Of a stretch of 64,000 nt of DNA, positions 32,787 through 42,370 are shown in pieces (within the stretch, counting starts at the first letter, position 1; each line of letters starts with the position of its first letter). The translations under genes and the position numbers were made by a program. Under the pieces are notes generated by a model. That model saw nothing but the letters and a program-made list of their open reading frames with translations. It did not search any database and was not told the origin of the DNA. Origin of the DNA: CAZJHX01 sp964545715 (GTDB taxonomy: Bacteria > Myxococcota_A > UBA9042 > GCA-2863065). Location of the stretch: assembly GCA_964545715.1 (NCBI GenBank), contig CAZJHX010000042.1, positions 4,857-68,856 on the forward strand, in the 5' to 3' direction.

Positions 32787-34592
32787 ATGTTGTTGCAGCG
32801 CGGTTTGTCGATGTTGTTGATTTTGGGGTGTCTTGGCTGTGAGACGGCGGCACAGGAGGACGGCAAGCTGCCGGCCAACGAGTTAGGCTCGGTCTGGGAC
32901 CAGTTCTTTCAGGCGGACGTGCCGTGGGTCGATGGGACCGCGGTCTTGATGACCCCGGAGGACCTGGACGCGATCTGGCTGCTCGGGCTGACCACCGACC
33001 CCCTGCGGGGGGCCGAATTCGGACTGGACAGCCACGCCACATGGCCTCGGCCGGTCCAGCTGGAGCTTGCCGACGGCTTCGTGAAGCTGAGCGCGCTGAA
33101 CGCTTCGGCAGACACCATTGTCGGGGCTTATCGCGCGACGACGCTGTCGAATGGTCGGGTCCGAATCGACCTGGCCGATCCCGTCGTCCCGCTGACTTTC
33201 GTGCTGGGAGGCTGTGCGATCGAGCCGGGCCACAGCGCCGTCGTCAGCGTCGCGGCTGACCCGCTTCTGATCACGTGGGACGGCAGCGAGCGCTTCTCCT
33301 GCGCCCCCGACGCGGTACCAGTGGTGCGCTATCTCCGCCGCGCGGACGCCAACCCCCAGTTCGTTCCGAGGCCCAAGGTCGAACACAGCCCCTTCCTGGT
33401 GTACGGCGCCTGGGGCGGGCTGTCGAAGACGCGGATGATTCAGCGCATGCCCGGAATCGGCGGCGGCGCGCCGAACGGCTCCGTGGCGTATCGGCTCAGC
33501 GCCGACTTTCCCGAGAGCCACGTCGCGACCGTCTCGCTCGTGCTCGAGCAGTGGAACGACGTGATCGAGCGCGAGGCCGGAAATCGTCCGCTGGTCCTCG
33601 ACACCACGACCCCCGCCGCACCGAGCGATCCCCGGACTCGAACCATCGCGTGGGGCCCGCGCGACGATGAGCACTCCGGCTATGCGGTCAGCCTTGTCGA
33701 TCCGTTCTCCGGAGAGGCGTTTGACACCGATGTGTTCCTGCTGCTTGGGGACGTCGAGGAGGCCGTCCGTGAGCGGGCTGAGCGGGATCCGGCATCGGAT
33801 TCGAACGCCCGGTCGCGCGCGCAGCGGCTGATCGATCGAGCGCTTGGCGACGGACACTCAGCCATGGAGGCTGAGGCGCTCGTCGTCCAGGACCTTCTAC
33901 TGCACGAGATCGGCCACAACCTCGGAATGGACCATAACTTCGCGGCGACGGCCGACTACCAGCACCTTGAGCCCGGCATGCCGGCGACGTCGGTGATGGA
34001 CTACGTGGAGGGCATGCACAAGACCGGCGCGTACGACGGCGCAGTCATGGCCTATGCGTACGGTGACGGGCCCGCATACGGTGATTTCTTGTCGTGCAAC
34101 ATCTGGGACATCGCGCACGATCCCCTGTGCGAGCGCTGGGACGAAGGCGATCCCTTCGTGCATTTGACCAAGCGATTTGAGCGGCTTCGCAAAATCCCGG
34201 AAGACGCAGACTGGAGCTACGTCCAGAACATGCTGCACTGGTCTGGCGCGTTTCACGACCTCGTCCGGAGCCGCCAGCTCGTGAACACCGGCCAGGTGGG
34301 CTGGGACGGAACCGAGCCCCATCTCTTCGAGCGGCTGCTCGATCTGCTGAGCTGTGACGATGGCTGCAAGGCCTACGCGGTTGTGGAGACCGCAGCGCTG
34401 ATGCTTGCCATCCCGGAGTTCTATGCTGCGCAACCGTATTCGTACGACGGGGAATGGGTCCCCTACCGGACCGAGCTGGACGCGGCACAACGCGCTCAGG
34501 TGAAAGAGCGTCTCGCTGCCTACCTGCGGCGGCCGGAGACGACCCCGGAGCAGGCCGCCTGGATTGCCTCATACTACGCTGCCATGGACTAA
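32787..34592 (+). CDS. Metzincin-type zinc metalloprotease lipoprotein
   Basis: 601 residues. The signal peptide ends in a lipobox (ILGCLGC). The zinc site HEIGHNLGMDH (His373 onward) is the HExxHxxGxxH motif of metzincins, with catalytic Glu374, and a Met-turn SVMDY lies about 30 residues later. The N-terminal about 350 residues are beta-rich and contain the segment IAWGPRDDEHSGYAVSLVDPFSGE, typical of the DUF5117/DUF4953 group of large bacterial zinc proteases. C-terminal part is helical. A membrane-anchored protease acting outside the cell, perhaps processing the surface proteins encoded here. It overlaps the convergent MsrB-MsrA gene by a few bases at the stops. Confidence 0.88.
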   Translation: MLLQRGLSMLLILGCLGCETAAQEDGKLPANELGSVWDQFFQADVPWVDGTAVLMTPEDLDAIWLLGLTTDPLRGAEFGLDSHATWPRPVQLELADGFVKLSALNASADTIVGAYRATTLSNGRVRIDLADPVVPLTFVLGGCAIEPGHSAVVSVAADPLLITWDGSERFSCAPDAVPVVRYLRRADANPQFVPRPKVEHSPFLVYGAWGGLSKTRMIQRMPGIGGGAPNGSVAYRLSADFPESHVATVSLVLEQWNDVIEREAGNRPLVLDTTTPAAPSDPRTRTIAWGPRDDEHSGYAVSLVDPFSGEAFDTDVFLLLGDVEEAVRERAERDPASDSNARSRAQRLIDRALGDGHSAMEAEALVVQDLLLHEIGHNLGMDHNFAATADYQHLEPGMPATSVMDYVEGMHKTGAYDGAVMAYAYGDGPAYGDFLSCNIWDIAHDPLCERWDEGDPFVHLTKRFERLRKIPEDADWSYVQNMLHWSGAFHDLVRSRQLVNTGQVGWDGTEPHLFERLLDLLSCDDGCKAYAVVETAALMLAIPEFYAAQPYSYDGEWVPYRTELDAAQRAQVKERLAAYLRRPETTPEQAAWIASYYAAMD

Positions 34593-35689
34593 CGCAGGTA
34601 GTGGCAGGTGTACCCGCCGGGGTTCGTCTGCAGGTAGTCCTGGTGATAGTCCTCGGCGTTGGTAAACGTGCCGGCTGTCACGATCTGCGTGACGATGGGC
34701 GCCTTCCACTTGCCTGATTTGTCGACCTTGCGCGTGATGTCGCGCGCCACGCGGGCCTGGTCCTTGCTGGTTGTGAAGATCGCCGAGCGATACTGGCTGC
34801 CCACGTCGTTGCCCTGACGGTCTTTCGTCGTCGGATCGTGCATCCGGTAGAACCACTTCTCCAGCAGGTCCGCGTAGCTGATCTTGGTGGGGTCGAAGAC
34901 GATCTTGACCGCCTCTGCGTGGCCCGAGTGGCCGCCCTTCATGCTGTTGTAGGTCGGGCTCTTCGTCGTGCCGCCCGTGTAGCCGACCTCGGTGTCCAGC
35001 ACGCCGGGGACCTTGCGCAGGATCTCCTCCATGCCCCAGAAGCAGCCGCCGGCCAGAATCGCCGTCTCCAGGTTGCTCTTGCAGCCGGCGGTCGCGCCGT
35101 CTTTGGGCTGCGTGCACTCGTTGGCGGTCGTCGCCGCGGGCTTGCCGGCCGTCTGTGCAAAGCGGCTGCGGTATTGGCCGTAGCCCTCCGCCTCCAGCTT
35201 GCTCAGCGGCACGAAGCGCAGCGACGCGGAGTTGATGCAATACCGCATGCGGCTCGGCGGCGGACCGTCATCAAACAGGTGGCCCAGATGTGAGTCGCCC
35301 GCTTTTGACAGCACCTCGGTGCGGACCATGCCGTGGCTGGCGTCGCGCTTCTCCACGACGTGCCCGGGCTCGATAGGCTTCACGAAGCTGGGCCAGCCCG
35401 TTCCGGAGTCGAACTTGTCGACCGACGCAAACAGCGGCTCGCCGGTGACGATGTCCACGTAGATGCCCGGATCTTTCTTATTGTAGTAGGCGTTGCGGAA
35501 AGGCGGCTCCGTCGCCGCGTTCTGGGTTACCTGATACTGCAGCTTGCTCAAGCGGGCGCGCAGCTGCTCATCCGACGGTTTGGTCCACCGCTTCTCGGTC
35601 GGCGGCTTGGCGTCCGACTCGGTGGGTTTGCAGGACACCCCGATGAGCAGGGCGAGCGACAGGGACAGCAGGGTCTTCAAGTTCCTCAT
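34589..35689 (-). CDS. msrBA: Lipoprotein peptide methionine sulfoxide reductase MsrB-MsrA fusion
   Basis: 366 residues from the ATG at 35689, which gives a lipoprotein signal (LALLIGVSC). The MsrB domain comes first (residues about 35-165: FRNAYYNKKDPGIY, FDSGTGWPSF, catalytic Cys in RYCINSASLRF; the structural zinc CxxC pairs seem absent). MsrA follows (about 195-366) with the catalytic GCFWG motif and the YHQDYL segment. Together they reduce both R and S methionine sulfoxide in exported proteins, as in Neisseria PilB-like fusions but in B-A order. It is last in an operon behind the DUF1552 gene, which links protein repair at the envelope to the extracellular proteins of that operon. Confidence 0.93.
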   Translation of the reverse strand: MRNLKTLLSLSLALLIGVSCKPTESDAKPPTEKRWTKPSDEQLRARLSKLQYQVTQNAATEPPFRNAYYNKKDPGIYVDIVTGEPLFASVDKFDSGTGWPSFVKPIEPGHVVEKRDASHGMVRTEVLSKAGDSHLGHLFDDGPPPSRMRYCINSASLRFVPLSKLEAEGYGQYRSRFAQTAGKPAATTANECTQPKDGATAGCKSNLETAILAGGCFWGMEEILRKVPGVLDTEVGYTGGTTKSPTYNSMKGGHSGHAEAVKIVFDPTKISYADLLEKWFYRMHDPTTKDRQGNDVGSQYRSAIFTTSKDQARVARDITRKVDKSGKWKAPIVTQIVTAGTFTNAEDYHQDYLQTNPGGYTCHYLR

Positions 35690-35741
35690 GACCCTCGTAC
35701 GATCGAGACGGCCAAACGGTTTCATCCCTTTTTTCGCTCCA

Positions 35742-37082
35742 TCAGATCTTCAGGTCGGGCAGCGGCCCCGTGCCGTCCTGACCAAACGCCGTCTCCTCCG
35801 CGCCGCACGCGTTCATCATGGAGATGAACAGGTCCGCCATCGGTGCGCCGTCGTATTTGAGGTGCCTGCCCGGCGTGACCGCGCCCCCGCCGCCGCCGGC
35901 CAGCAGCACCGGCAGGTTGACGTGCGCGTGGCTGTTGCCGTCCGCGATCTCGCTGGAGAAGTAGACCAGCGAGTTGTCCAACACGGTCCCATCCGGCTCT
36001 TCGATCGCCGCCAGCTTATCCAGCAGATACGCCAGCTGCGCGGTCTCCCAGGTGTCGATGACCGACAGCTTGGCCTGCTTGGAGACGTCACCGGCGTGGT
36101 GCGACAGATAGTGGTGCGCGTCGTTGATCCCCAGGTTGCTGAACACCCGGTTGCTGCCGGCGTTGCCCAGCATGAAGGTCACCACCCGCGTCAGATCACA
36201 CTGAAACGCCAGCGCCGTCAGATCCGCCATCAAGCGCACGTGTGTCTCGACATCCAGGGCCGGCGCCGGCTTCTGACCCGGATAACACTGCGGGGCCTCG
36301 GCCTCCTTCTCGATGCGCTTCTCCAGCTCACGGACCGCGTCCAGGTACTGGGTCAGCTTCTGCCGGTCCGCCTTGCCCAGCACCAGCTTCAGCGCCTTGG
36401 CGTCCTCCTCGACAAAGTCCAGGACGCTCAAGCGCAGCAGCCGCCGCCGCTCGACCTGCGCGACCGTCAGGGTCTGGTCGTACCCCTTGAACAGCCGGTC
36501 AAAGACCTCCTGCGGGTTGACCTCTTTGGGCACCGGCGTCTGCGCATCCGCCCAGGCGATGTTGCGGGTATACGCGCAGCTGTAGCCCGAGTCGCAGCCG
36601 CCCGTGCTGCCCCCGCCCTCGGCGCCCAGCTCCAGCGACGGAAACGTGGTCCAGTCTCCGATCGCCTTCGCCAGCTGCTGATCGACCGACACCCCGTTTT
36701 GGATGTTGGCCTCGCTCTTGAGCACCGGCATGCATGTCAAAAACGAGCCGGTCCCTCGCGCGTGGTCGCCCGCAAAGTTCGCCTTGGCGGCCAGGTTGTT
36801 CAGCCCCGACAGCACCAGCAGCTGGTCCTTGAACGGCGCCAGCGGCTCCAAAATCGGCGGCAACACGTAGTCCGGCCCGGTCACCGCGGGCGTCCAGTCC
36901 GGCATGTGGATGCCGTTGGGCACGTAGAACACGACCATCCGTCGCGGCGGCGGCGGCGGCTCTTTCGGGTCCTCAGGGTCCGCCTCCTGCGCACGCGCTC
37001 GCTTCGGCCGCATGATCTCCAAGAAGGGCAGGGCTACGCTGGCGCCCACGCCACGCAAGACCGTTCGTCGATCCAGCTTCAT
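35742..37082 (-). CDS. DUF1552 protein, Tat-exported
   Basis: 446 residues. The twin-arginine signal (RRTVLRGVGASVALPF) shows export in folded form. The body matches the DUF1552 family found with DUF1592-type proteins in Planctomycetes and Myxococcota: FYVPNGIHMPDWTP, an HARGTGSFLT segment, DAHHYLSHHAGD and LVYFSSEIADGNSHAHVNLPVLLAG. These His/Asp-rich stretches resemble the alkaline-phosphatase/sulfatase-like DUF1501 fold; no enzymatic activity is established. The ATG overlaps the stop of the DUF1592 gene (ATGA), so the two are translated together and likely work as a pair. Confidence 0.92.
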   Translation of the reverse strand: MKLDRRTVLRGVGASVALPFLEIMRPKRARAQEADPEDPKEPPPPPRRMVVFYVPNGIHMPDWTPAVTGPDYVLPPILEPLAPFKDQLLVLSGLNNLAAKANFAGDHARGTGSFLTCMPVLKSEANIQNGVSVDQQLAKAIGDWTTFPSLELGAEGGGSTGGCDSGYSCAYTRNIAWADAQTPVPKEVNPQEVFDRLFKGYDQTLTVAQVERRRLLRLSVLDFVEEDAKALKLVLGKADRQKLTQYLDAVRELEKRIEKEAEAPQCYPGQKPAPALDVETHVRLMADLTALAFQCDLTRVVTFMLGNAGSNRVFSNLGINDAHHYLSHHAGDVSKQAKLSVIDTWETAQLAYLLDKLAAIEEPDGTVLDNSLVYFSSEIADGNSHAHVNLPVLLAGGGGGAVTPGRHLKYDGAPMADLFISMMNACGAEETAFGQDGTGPLPDLKI

Positions 37083-39700
37083 TCGGGCACCTCCTCGCCA
37101 TCGTCGCTGCCTTCTTCGGGCTCTTCGGGCTCAGGCGGCGGAACCTCGGGAGCCAGCCGCATCCGGAACTGATCGGTCTGAGCCAGCAGCACCAGCAGCT
37201 CCTCCAGCACAAAGCCCTTGTCCGCCCAGGCCTCGCTGACCTCGTCCAACATCTGCTGGTCGTCGTACAGCACGCCGCGCCCCAGCATGTAGACGAACAG
37301 CTGCTGGCTGACGCACCGCGCCGTGAGCGGATCCGCCTTCAGCAGCTCGATCAGGTCCATGTAGCCCCCGATCTCGGTGCCGTCCTGCAGCGTCCCCGAC
37401 GGGTCGATGGGGAAGCCGTTGTCCTCGGTCCGCCAGGCGCCGATCGCGTCAAAGTTCTCAAACGCCAGCCCGACCGGGTCCAGCGCGTCGTGGCAGCCCG
37501 CGCACATCGGGTCCTCGCGGTGTTTTGCCAAAAGCGCCTTCACCGTGGTCGGCTCCTGGCCCTCGATCTCCAGCGCCGTCACCACGTTGTCGGGCGGCGG
37601 CGGTGGCGACGAGCACTGCAGCTGCCCCAGCACGAACTTGCCCCGCTTCACCGGCGACGTGCGGAACACGTGGGACGTCAGCGTCAAAAACGACGCGTGC
37701 GTCAGGATCCCCGCTCTCTGGCTGGCGGTCGGCGCAGACACAAAATCAGCGCCGATCTCCGCGATGTCCATGCCGTAAAGCGCGGCCAGGCGGTCGTTTA
37801 CGTACGTCACGTCGCTGTCCAGGATGTCCAGGAAGCTGCCCGCCCCGTGAATGGCGTCCGTCAGCATCAGCTCGGTCTCGGTGCGCATCGCGGCGGCCAG
37901 CTCGGCGTCAAAGTCCGGAAAGAGCGCGCCGTCGCGGATCACGTCCTCCAGCGCGCGCAGCTCCAGCCACTGCCCCACAAAGTTGTCCATCAGCGCGCTG
38001 GCCCTGGGATCGGCCAGCATCCGCCGGACCTGCTCGTCGATCACCGCTGGATCCTGCAGCAGCCCGGCGTCCGCCAGGTCGCTCAGCTCTTTGTCCGGCA
38101 TGGAGCTCCAGATGCCGTACGACAGCCGCGCGGCCAGCTCGTAATCGGTGATGAGATGCGGCTCTTCGGCGCCCAGCTCCGGGTCGATCTCCACGCGGTA
38201 CAGGAAGTGGGGCGACAGCATCACCGCCTTCAGCGCCACGCGGATCCCCTCTTCAAAGTCTCCGCCCTCGCTGATCGCCAGCAGCACCAGCGCCACCAGC
38301 CGGTCGATCTCCGTCCCGGTCGTCGGTCGACGCCACGCTCGGCGCCCAAACGCCGTCAGAATCTCGGCCGCGCAAGCCGCCACGTCCACCTCCGCCGGGT
38401 CGCAGATCATGATGGCCGCGCGCTTCTCGGACACCTCGGGGATCGGAAGATCCAGCGTCCCGATCGTCGTGAAATAGTCCACCGCCACCGTCCCCTGCCC
38501 GGGCGTGGCGTTGGACAGCCCGACCACATGCGCCCCCGGCGACAGCTGCACGGTCGCCGTGACGATCTGCGGTCCTTCAGCCGTCCCGGTCACGGGCACC
38601 ACCACCGGCGCCGCGCCGTCGATCTGCAGGGTCACCCCAAGGGTCGCGTCCGCGTTCGGCACCGCGTATGCCCGCATCGACAGCTCGTGTGTGCCCTCGC
38701 CGGCGACCACGATCTGCATTTTGGTCGGGTTGGCGGCCAGCACCCGAAACGCGCCCTGGGACTGGCCGGGGCCATTGAGCGTCTCCACCTCGATCGTCTG
38801 CGCCACCGTGGTGCTGGGGAATGGCCCCTCCACCGAGATCCAGTCGACCAGCAGGTTGCGGTCCAGCCCCTGGTCGGGCTCGTAGAAGTCGTTCAAGAAG
38901 GACGCCGACACCGTGTACGTGCCGGCTGTCGTGTAGACGCCCATCGTGTAGACGCCCGGCGCCGCGGGTGTACCCGCCACCGGCACCGTCTGGGCCAGAT
39001 CGTCCAGCGCGATCATCATCAGCGACGTGTCCGGACCCGCCGCGGTCTCGCCCGCCTTCACGCGGATCAGGTAGACCCCGTCCTCTTCGATCTCGACGTC
39101 GGCCTCGATCGTCCCGTTGGTCCACAGGTTCCAGAAGCTGCCGCTGGCCCCGCCCTTGTCGCTGCCGACGTCCTCGGCCTCCAGGTGGATCACGCTGGTC
39201 TCGTACACCGCCAGGAAGAGCGCGTCGTCGATCAGCTGCTCCGCGGCAAGCTCCATCTTCTCGAAGAGCAGCGGCGACATGGCCAACACCGACGCGATGT
39301 TGTCGAAGCCGAAGCTGTGATCATCGGCGGGAAACCCGTCCGCCGGTGTCAGATCCGTCAGCAGCAGGTCGGCGACCGTGTTGTTGTACTCCGCGCGATT
39401 GAGGCGGTGCAGCACCACGTTGCCCGGCGGCGGCGGTGGCGGCGGTGGCGGCACGTCAGCCTCCACGTCGGGCGGCACGTCCAGCGGCGGCCCGTCATCC
39501 GGCACCGGCGGCGGCCCCGGATCGGGCGCGATATCCGGCTCGGCGACATCCGGCTCGTCCGGCGGACCGTCGTCCTGCGGCGGCGGCGCGACGTCCTCCT
39601 GGGGCACGATTACGGGCGCCTCAGTCGCGTCTTCTCCACACGCCGAGACCCACAAAAACGTGACGATGACGAGCGCTCGAACGGCGCTGTTGTTGCCCAA
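37079..39700 (-). CDS. DUF1587/1595/1592/1588/1585 lipoprotein with CxxCH motif
   Basis: 873 residues. Lipoprotein signal (LWVSAC), a long Pro/Asp stalk ending in polyproline, then the standard domain order of this family: DUF1587 (LNRAEYNNTVADLL), a beta-sandwich insert resembling a carbohydrate-binding module (residues about 190-440), DUF1595 (FGRRAWRRPTTGTEIDRL), DUF1592 (LKAVMLSPHFLYRVE), DUF1588 (RAGILTHASFLTLTSH, CAGCHDALDPVGLAFENFD) and DUF1585 at the end. CAGCH is a CxxCH haem-c type motif, so the protein may carry haem and act in redox or in oxidative polymer breakdown; function is unproven. It is flanked by an FG-GAP protein (9 bp) and DUF1552 (4-bp overlap). Confidence 0.92.
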   Translation of the reverse strand: MGNNSAVRALVIVTFLWVSACGEDATEAPVIVPQEDVAPPPQDDGPPDEPDVAEPDIAPDPGPPPVPDDGPPLDVPPDVEADVPPPPPPPPPGNVVLHRLNRAEYNNTVADLLLTDLTPADGFPADDHSFGFDNIASVLAMSPLLFEKMELAAEQLIDDALFLAVYETSVIHLEAEDVGSDKGGASGSFWNLWTNGTIEADVEIEEDGVYLIRVKAGETAAGPDTSLMMIALDDLAQTVPVAGTPAAPGVYTMGVYTTAGTYTVSASFLNDFYEPDQGLDRNLLVDWISVEGPFPSTTVAQTIEVETLNGPGQSQGAFRVLAANPTKMQIVVAGEGTHELSMRAYAVPNADATLGVTLQIDGAAPVVVPVTGTAEGPQIVTATVQLSPGAHVVGLSNATPGQGTVAVDYFTTIGTLDLPIPEVSEKRAAIMICDPAEVDVAACAAEILTAFGRRAWRRPTTGTEIDRLVALVLLAISEGGDFEEGIRVALKAVMLSPHFLYRVEIDPELGAEEPHLITDYELAARLSYGIWSSMPDKELSDLADAGLLQDPAVIDEQVRRMLADPRASALMDNFVGQWLELRALEDVIRDGALFPDFDAELAAAMRTETELMLTDAIHGAGSFLDILDSDVTYVNDRLAALYGMDIAEIGADFVSAPTASQRAGILTHASFLTLTSHVFRTSPVKRGKFVLGQLQCSSPPPPPDNVVTALEIEGQEPTTVKALLAKHREDPMCAGCHDALDPVGLAFENFDAIGAWRTEDNGFPIDPSGTLQDGTEIGGYMDLIELLKADPLTARCVSQQLFVYMLGRGVLYDDQQMLDEVSEAWADKGFVLEELLVLLAQTDQFRMRLAPEVPPPEPEEPEEGSDDGEEVPE

Positions 39701-39709
39701 GGGAACCTC

Positions 39710-41428
39710 CTACTCCCGAATCGTGACCATTCGCCTCATTGGCAGGTCGGGCCACTCGCTGGTGCGACCTCCAGGCCAGTGTACCGTGACATCCACACTA
39801 TCCGTGCCCACAGGGAACGCAAAATAAGCCTCCGGCGCCGAGTTTCCGTACAGCCCGTCCCCGCCCGCCATGATCAGCCGCGTCTGCGTGACGTCGCCGA
39901 CCGTCGCCGTGATCCGCGCGCCGATCCCGTCGCCGTTCGGCGCTGGGCCGTCCAGCCGCACGGTCAGCCAGGGCGTGTCGTCGCACCCGTTGAGCTGGAT
40001 GTACGGCGCGGCGTCCACGTTGCCCACGACCAGATCGGGAAAGCCGTCGCGGTTGATGTCTCCGACCACCGGCGACCGGCTCCACGCGGGCCCTTCGATG
40101 TTGGCGGCGGTCGTCACGTCCTCAAAGCCGTTGTCGCCGTCGTTTCGCAGCAGCACGTTGGTCTGCTCGTCGACGTTCTTTCGCAGCTGCCGGTCGGCGA
40201 CCTCGATGAAGCCGTGCGTGACGAGCAGATCCAACAGCCCGTCGGCGTCCGCGTCAAAGAACACCGCCCCCCAGCCCACGTCGTGCGCCGCCACCAGCGT
40301 GTGCGCCCCCCGCTCGGCGGTTACGTCCTCGAACTTCAGGTCCCCCAGGTTGCGCAGCAGCGCGTTCTTATCGGGCAGCATGGCCGTGACGTACAGGTCG
40401 ACCAGTCCGTCGTTGTCGTAGTCGCCGACGGCCAGGCCCATGCCGGCGATCAGGGTGTCGGCGCCGCTGCCCTCGGTGACGTCCTCCAAAATGGGGCGCC
40501 CGTCGCCGTCCACGCCGTCGTTGCGGTACAGCCGGTTGCCCTCGGCCTCGTCGTTGTCCGGCTCGCCCTCGCCGATGCCCAGCTGATCCAGCGGGCGCGC
40601 GTCGTTGACCTCGTACACGTCCAGATCGCCGTCGTTGTCCAGGTCGATCAGCGACGCGATGAACGTCAGGTCGTCGATCTTGCGCTTGGGGATCGCGGCG
40701 CTGGCGTCCGTGAAGCCGCCGGTGCCGTCGTTCAACAGCAGCACCTCTCTGCCCGGGGTGTACGGATCATCGGGATCGCTGAAGTCCTGCTGGTTGCCCA
40801 GGTACGCGTCCAGCCAGCCGTCGCCGTTGATGTCGCCCAGCGCCACGCTGAAGATGCTGACCTCCACCTCGCGCGGCGGGATCATCGGCGTCTCCACGCC
40901 CAGCCCGCCTTTGCCGTCCCCCGCCAGCCAGGTCGGCTCCAAGCGCGTGACCAGCACCAGATCCCGGTTTCCGTCGCCGTTGAGATCGCCCACGGTCGTG
41001 ACCCGCGTGGGGTCCTGCTCGGAGGTGTGCAGGTCCTGGCCGCGATAGTTGCCCGGCCCGCGCCCGGCCGTCAGATACACGCGGTAGGGCCCGCCGCCGT
41101 TGGTAAACACCAGGTCCAGCGCGCCGTCATAGTCCAGGTCCGCGATGGCGACCCCGGCAAAGTCCTCGAGCACCCAGCCGCCGGGCTCTTCGGGGTCGGG
41201 CGGCGGATACGGGCTCTGCACAAAGTCGATAGCCAGCAGCTCGGAGGCGTCGGTAAACACCCCGGGAGGCGGCGCGTCGGGGCGGCAGGGCATGCCCTCG
41301 CTGATCGTGATGGGCTCGGTCGGCCGCGGCGGTGGCTGGTAGCCCGCATCGGGCACCTCGGCCGTCGTGTCGCCGCAGCCGAGCGCGCCAACGAGAAAAA
41401 CAGCGACAAGAGCCTTGAATGGAGCCAA
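39710..41428 (-). CDS. FG-GAP/VCBS propeller lipoprotein with ASPIC/UnbV C-terminus
   Basis: 572 residues. Lipobox VGALGC. From residue about 95 there are repeated calcium-binding FG-GAP/VCBS blades (ADLDYDGALDLVFTNGGG, GDLNGDGNRDLVLV, GDINGDGWLDAYLGN, GDYDNDGLVDLYVT, GDINRDGFPDLVVGN), each with the DxDxDGxxD loop, enough for a seven-bladed integrin-like propeller. The C-terminal about 110 residues form an ASPIC/UnbV domain (WLTVRLDGPAPNGDGIGARI, VDVTVHWPGGRTSEWPDL). Together this is the CRTAC1-like plan. First gene of the operon with the DUF1592 and DUF1552 proteins; probably supplies the binding function. Confidence 0.93.
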   Translation of the reverse strand: MAPFKALVAVFLVGALGCGDTTAEVPDAGYQPPPRPTEPITISEGMPCRPDAPPPGVFTDASELLAIDFVQSPYPPPDPEEPGGWVLEDFAGVAIADLDYDGALDLVFTNGGGPYRVYLTAGRGPGNYRGQDLHTSEQDPTRVTTVGDLNGDGNRDLVLVTRLEPTWLAGDGKGGLGVETPMIPPREVEVSIFSVALGDINGDGWLDAYLGNQQDFSDPDDPYTPGREVLLLNDGTGGFTDASAAIPKRKIDDLTFIASLIDLDNDGDLDVYEVNDARPLDQLGIGEGEPDNDEAEGNRLYRNDGVDGDGRPILEDVTEGSGADTLIAGMGLAVGDYDNDGLVDLYVTAMLPDKNALLRNLGDLKFEDVTAERGAHTLVAAHDVGWGAVFFDADADGLLDLLVTHGFIEVADRQLRKNVDEQTNVLLRNDGDNGFEDVTTAANIEGPAWSRSPVVGDINRDGFPDLVVGNVDAAPYIQLNGCDDTPWLTVRLDGPAPNGDGIGARITATVGDVTQTRLIMAGGDGLYGNSAPEAYFAFPVGTDSVDVTVHWPGGRTSEWPDLPMRRMVTIRE

Positions 41429-41492
41429 GTGTTACGAGCCTGCGCGATCCGGTCGCATCTTATCATTTTCGGGTGGTAGCCTGCAGGCCATC

Positions 41493-42353
41493 GTGATCGC
41501 CAACTACCATCTGGGCGCGCCGGTCTGGGGGCTCAAGGACTGGGTCGGCGAGCTGTTCAGAAAGCGCTCGCAGCCCGGCGAGTTTCTGCAGCAGTACGCC
41601 GGCGTCTTCAACACGGTGGAGGGCAACACCACGTTCTGGGGCACGCCCAGCGAGGACACGGTGCTGCGGTGGCGCGACCAGACGCCCGGTGACTTTCGCT
41701 TCTGCTTCAAGCTGCCCAAGATCGTCACGCACGATATCCGGTTGCGCGAGCATGCGTTTGTGCACGTGGACGCCTTCTTTGAGCGGATGGCGCCGCTGGG
41801 CGAGCGGCTGGGGCCGTATTTTCTACAGCTGTCACGACACTTTCCGGGCGCTGACTTCGACATCCTGGAGGCCTTTCTGCGGGCGCTGCCGGACCACCAC
41901 GACTACGCGCTGGAGGTCCGCCACCCCGACTTCTACCCGGACGGACCGCTGGACATCCCGCTAAACCAGCTGCTGACGGAGCTGAAGATGGATCGGGTCA
42001 TCTTCGATACGCGAGGGCTGCGCGACGACGACCGTCGGGACCCGATCGTGCGCGCCACGCAGCGCAAGAAGCCCAATACGCGCTGGGCGCCTGTGGCGAC
42101 GGGCAAGCACCCGTTCATCCGGTACTGCGGCCACCGCCAGCTGGGCCTGGACGAGCCCTACCTGGACTTCTGGGCGGAGCACCTGACGACCTGGATTGCC
42201 GAGGGCCGCCGGCCGTACATGTTCATCCACACGCCCGGCGACTTCACGGTGCCGCGCCTGGCTGCGCGCTTTCACGAAAAACTGTCCGAAACTGTGCGTG
42301 TGGGCGACCTGCCGGCGTTTCCCGCCTCGGGTGGGCAGATGAATCTCTTCTAA
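41493..42353 (+). CDS. DUF72 (YecE-like) protein
   Basis: 286 residues from the GTG at 41493; earlier in-frame codons are unlike the family. The start of a TIM-barrel is visible (VIANYHLGAPVWG, then FNTVEGNTTFWGTPS, FCFKLPKIVTHDIRL, YFLQLSRHFPG, ALEVRHPDFY and RVIFDTRGL), all hallmark DUF72 segments. The family is widespread and structurally known, but its biochemical role is not settled. No signal peptide, so cytoplasmic. Divergent from the FG-GAP operon across 64 bp and followed 17 bp later by the first MopE-like gene. Confidence 0.92.
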   Translation: MIANYHLGAPVWGLKDWVGELFRKRSQPGEFLQQYAGVFNTVEGNTTFWGTPSEDTVLRWRDQTPGDFRFCFKLPKIVTHDIRLREHAFVHVDAFFERMAPLGERLGPYFLQLSRHFPGADFDILEAFLRALPDHHDYALEVRHPDFYPDGPLDIPLNQLLTELKMDRVIFDTRGLRDDDRRDPIVRATQRKKPNTRWAPVATGKHPFIRYCGHRQLGLDEPYLDFWAEHLTTWIAEGRRPYMFIHTPGDFTVPRLAARFHEKLSETVRVGDLPAFPASGGQMNLF

Positions 42354-42370
42354 TAAGCTAAGCTCTCTGC

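Noticed and set aside
37490..41479. A 1329-codon plus-strand open frame
   Set aside because: It lies antisense to the DUF1592 and FG-GAP genes, whose families are certain. GC-rich codon use leaves the complementary frame open; the translation has no domain or signal.
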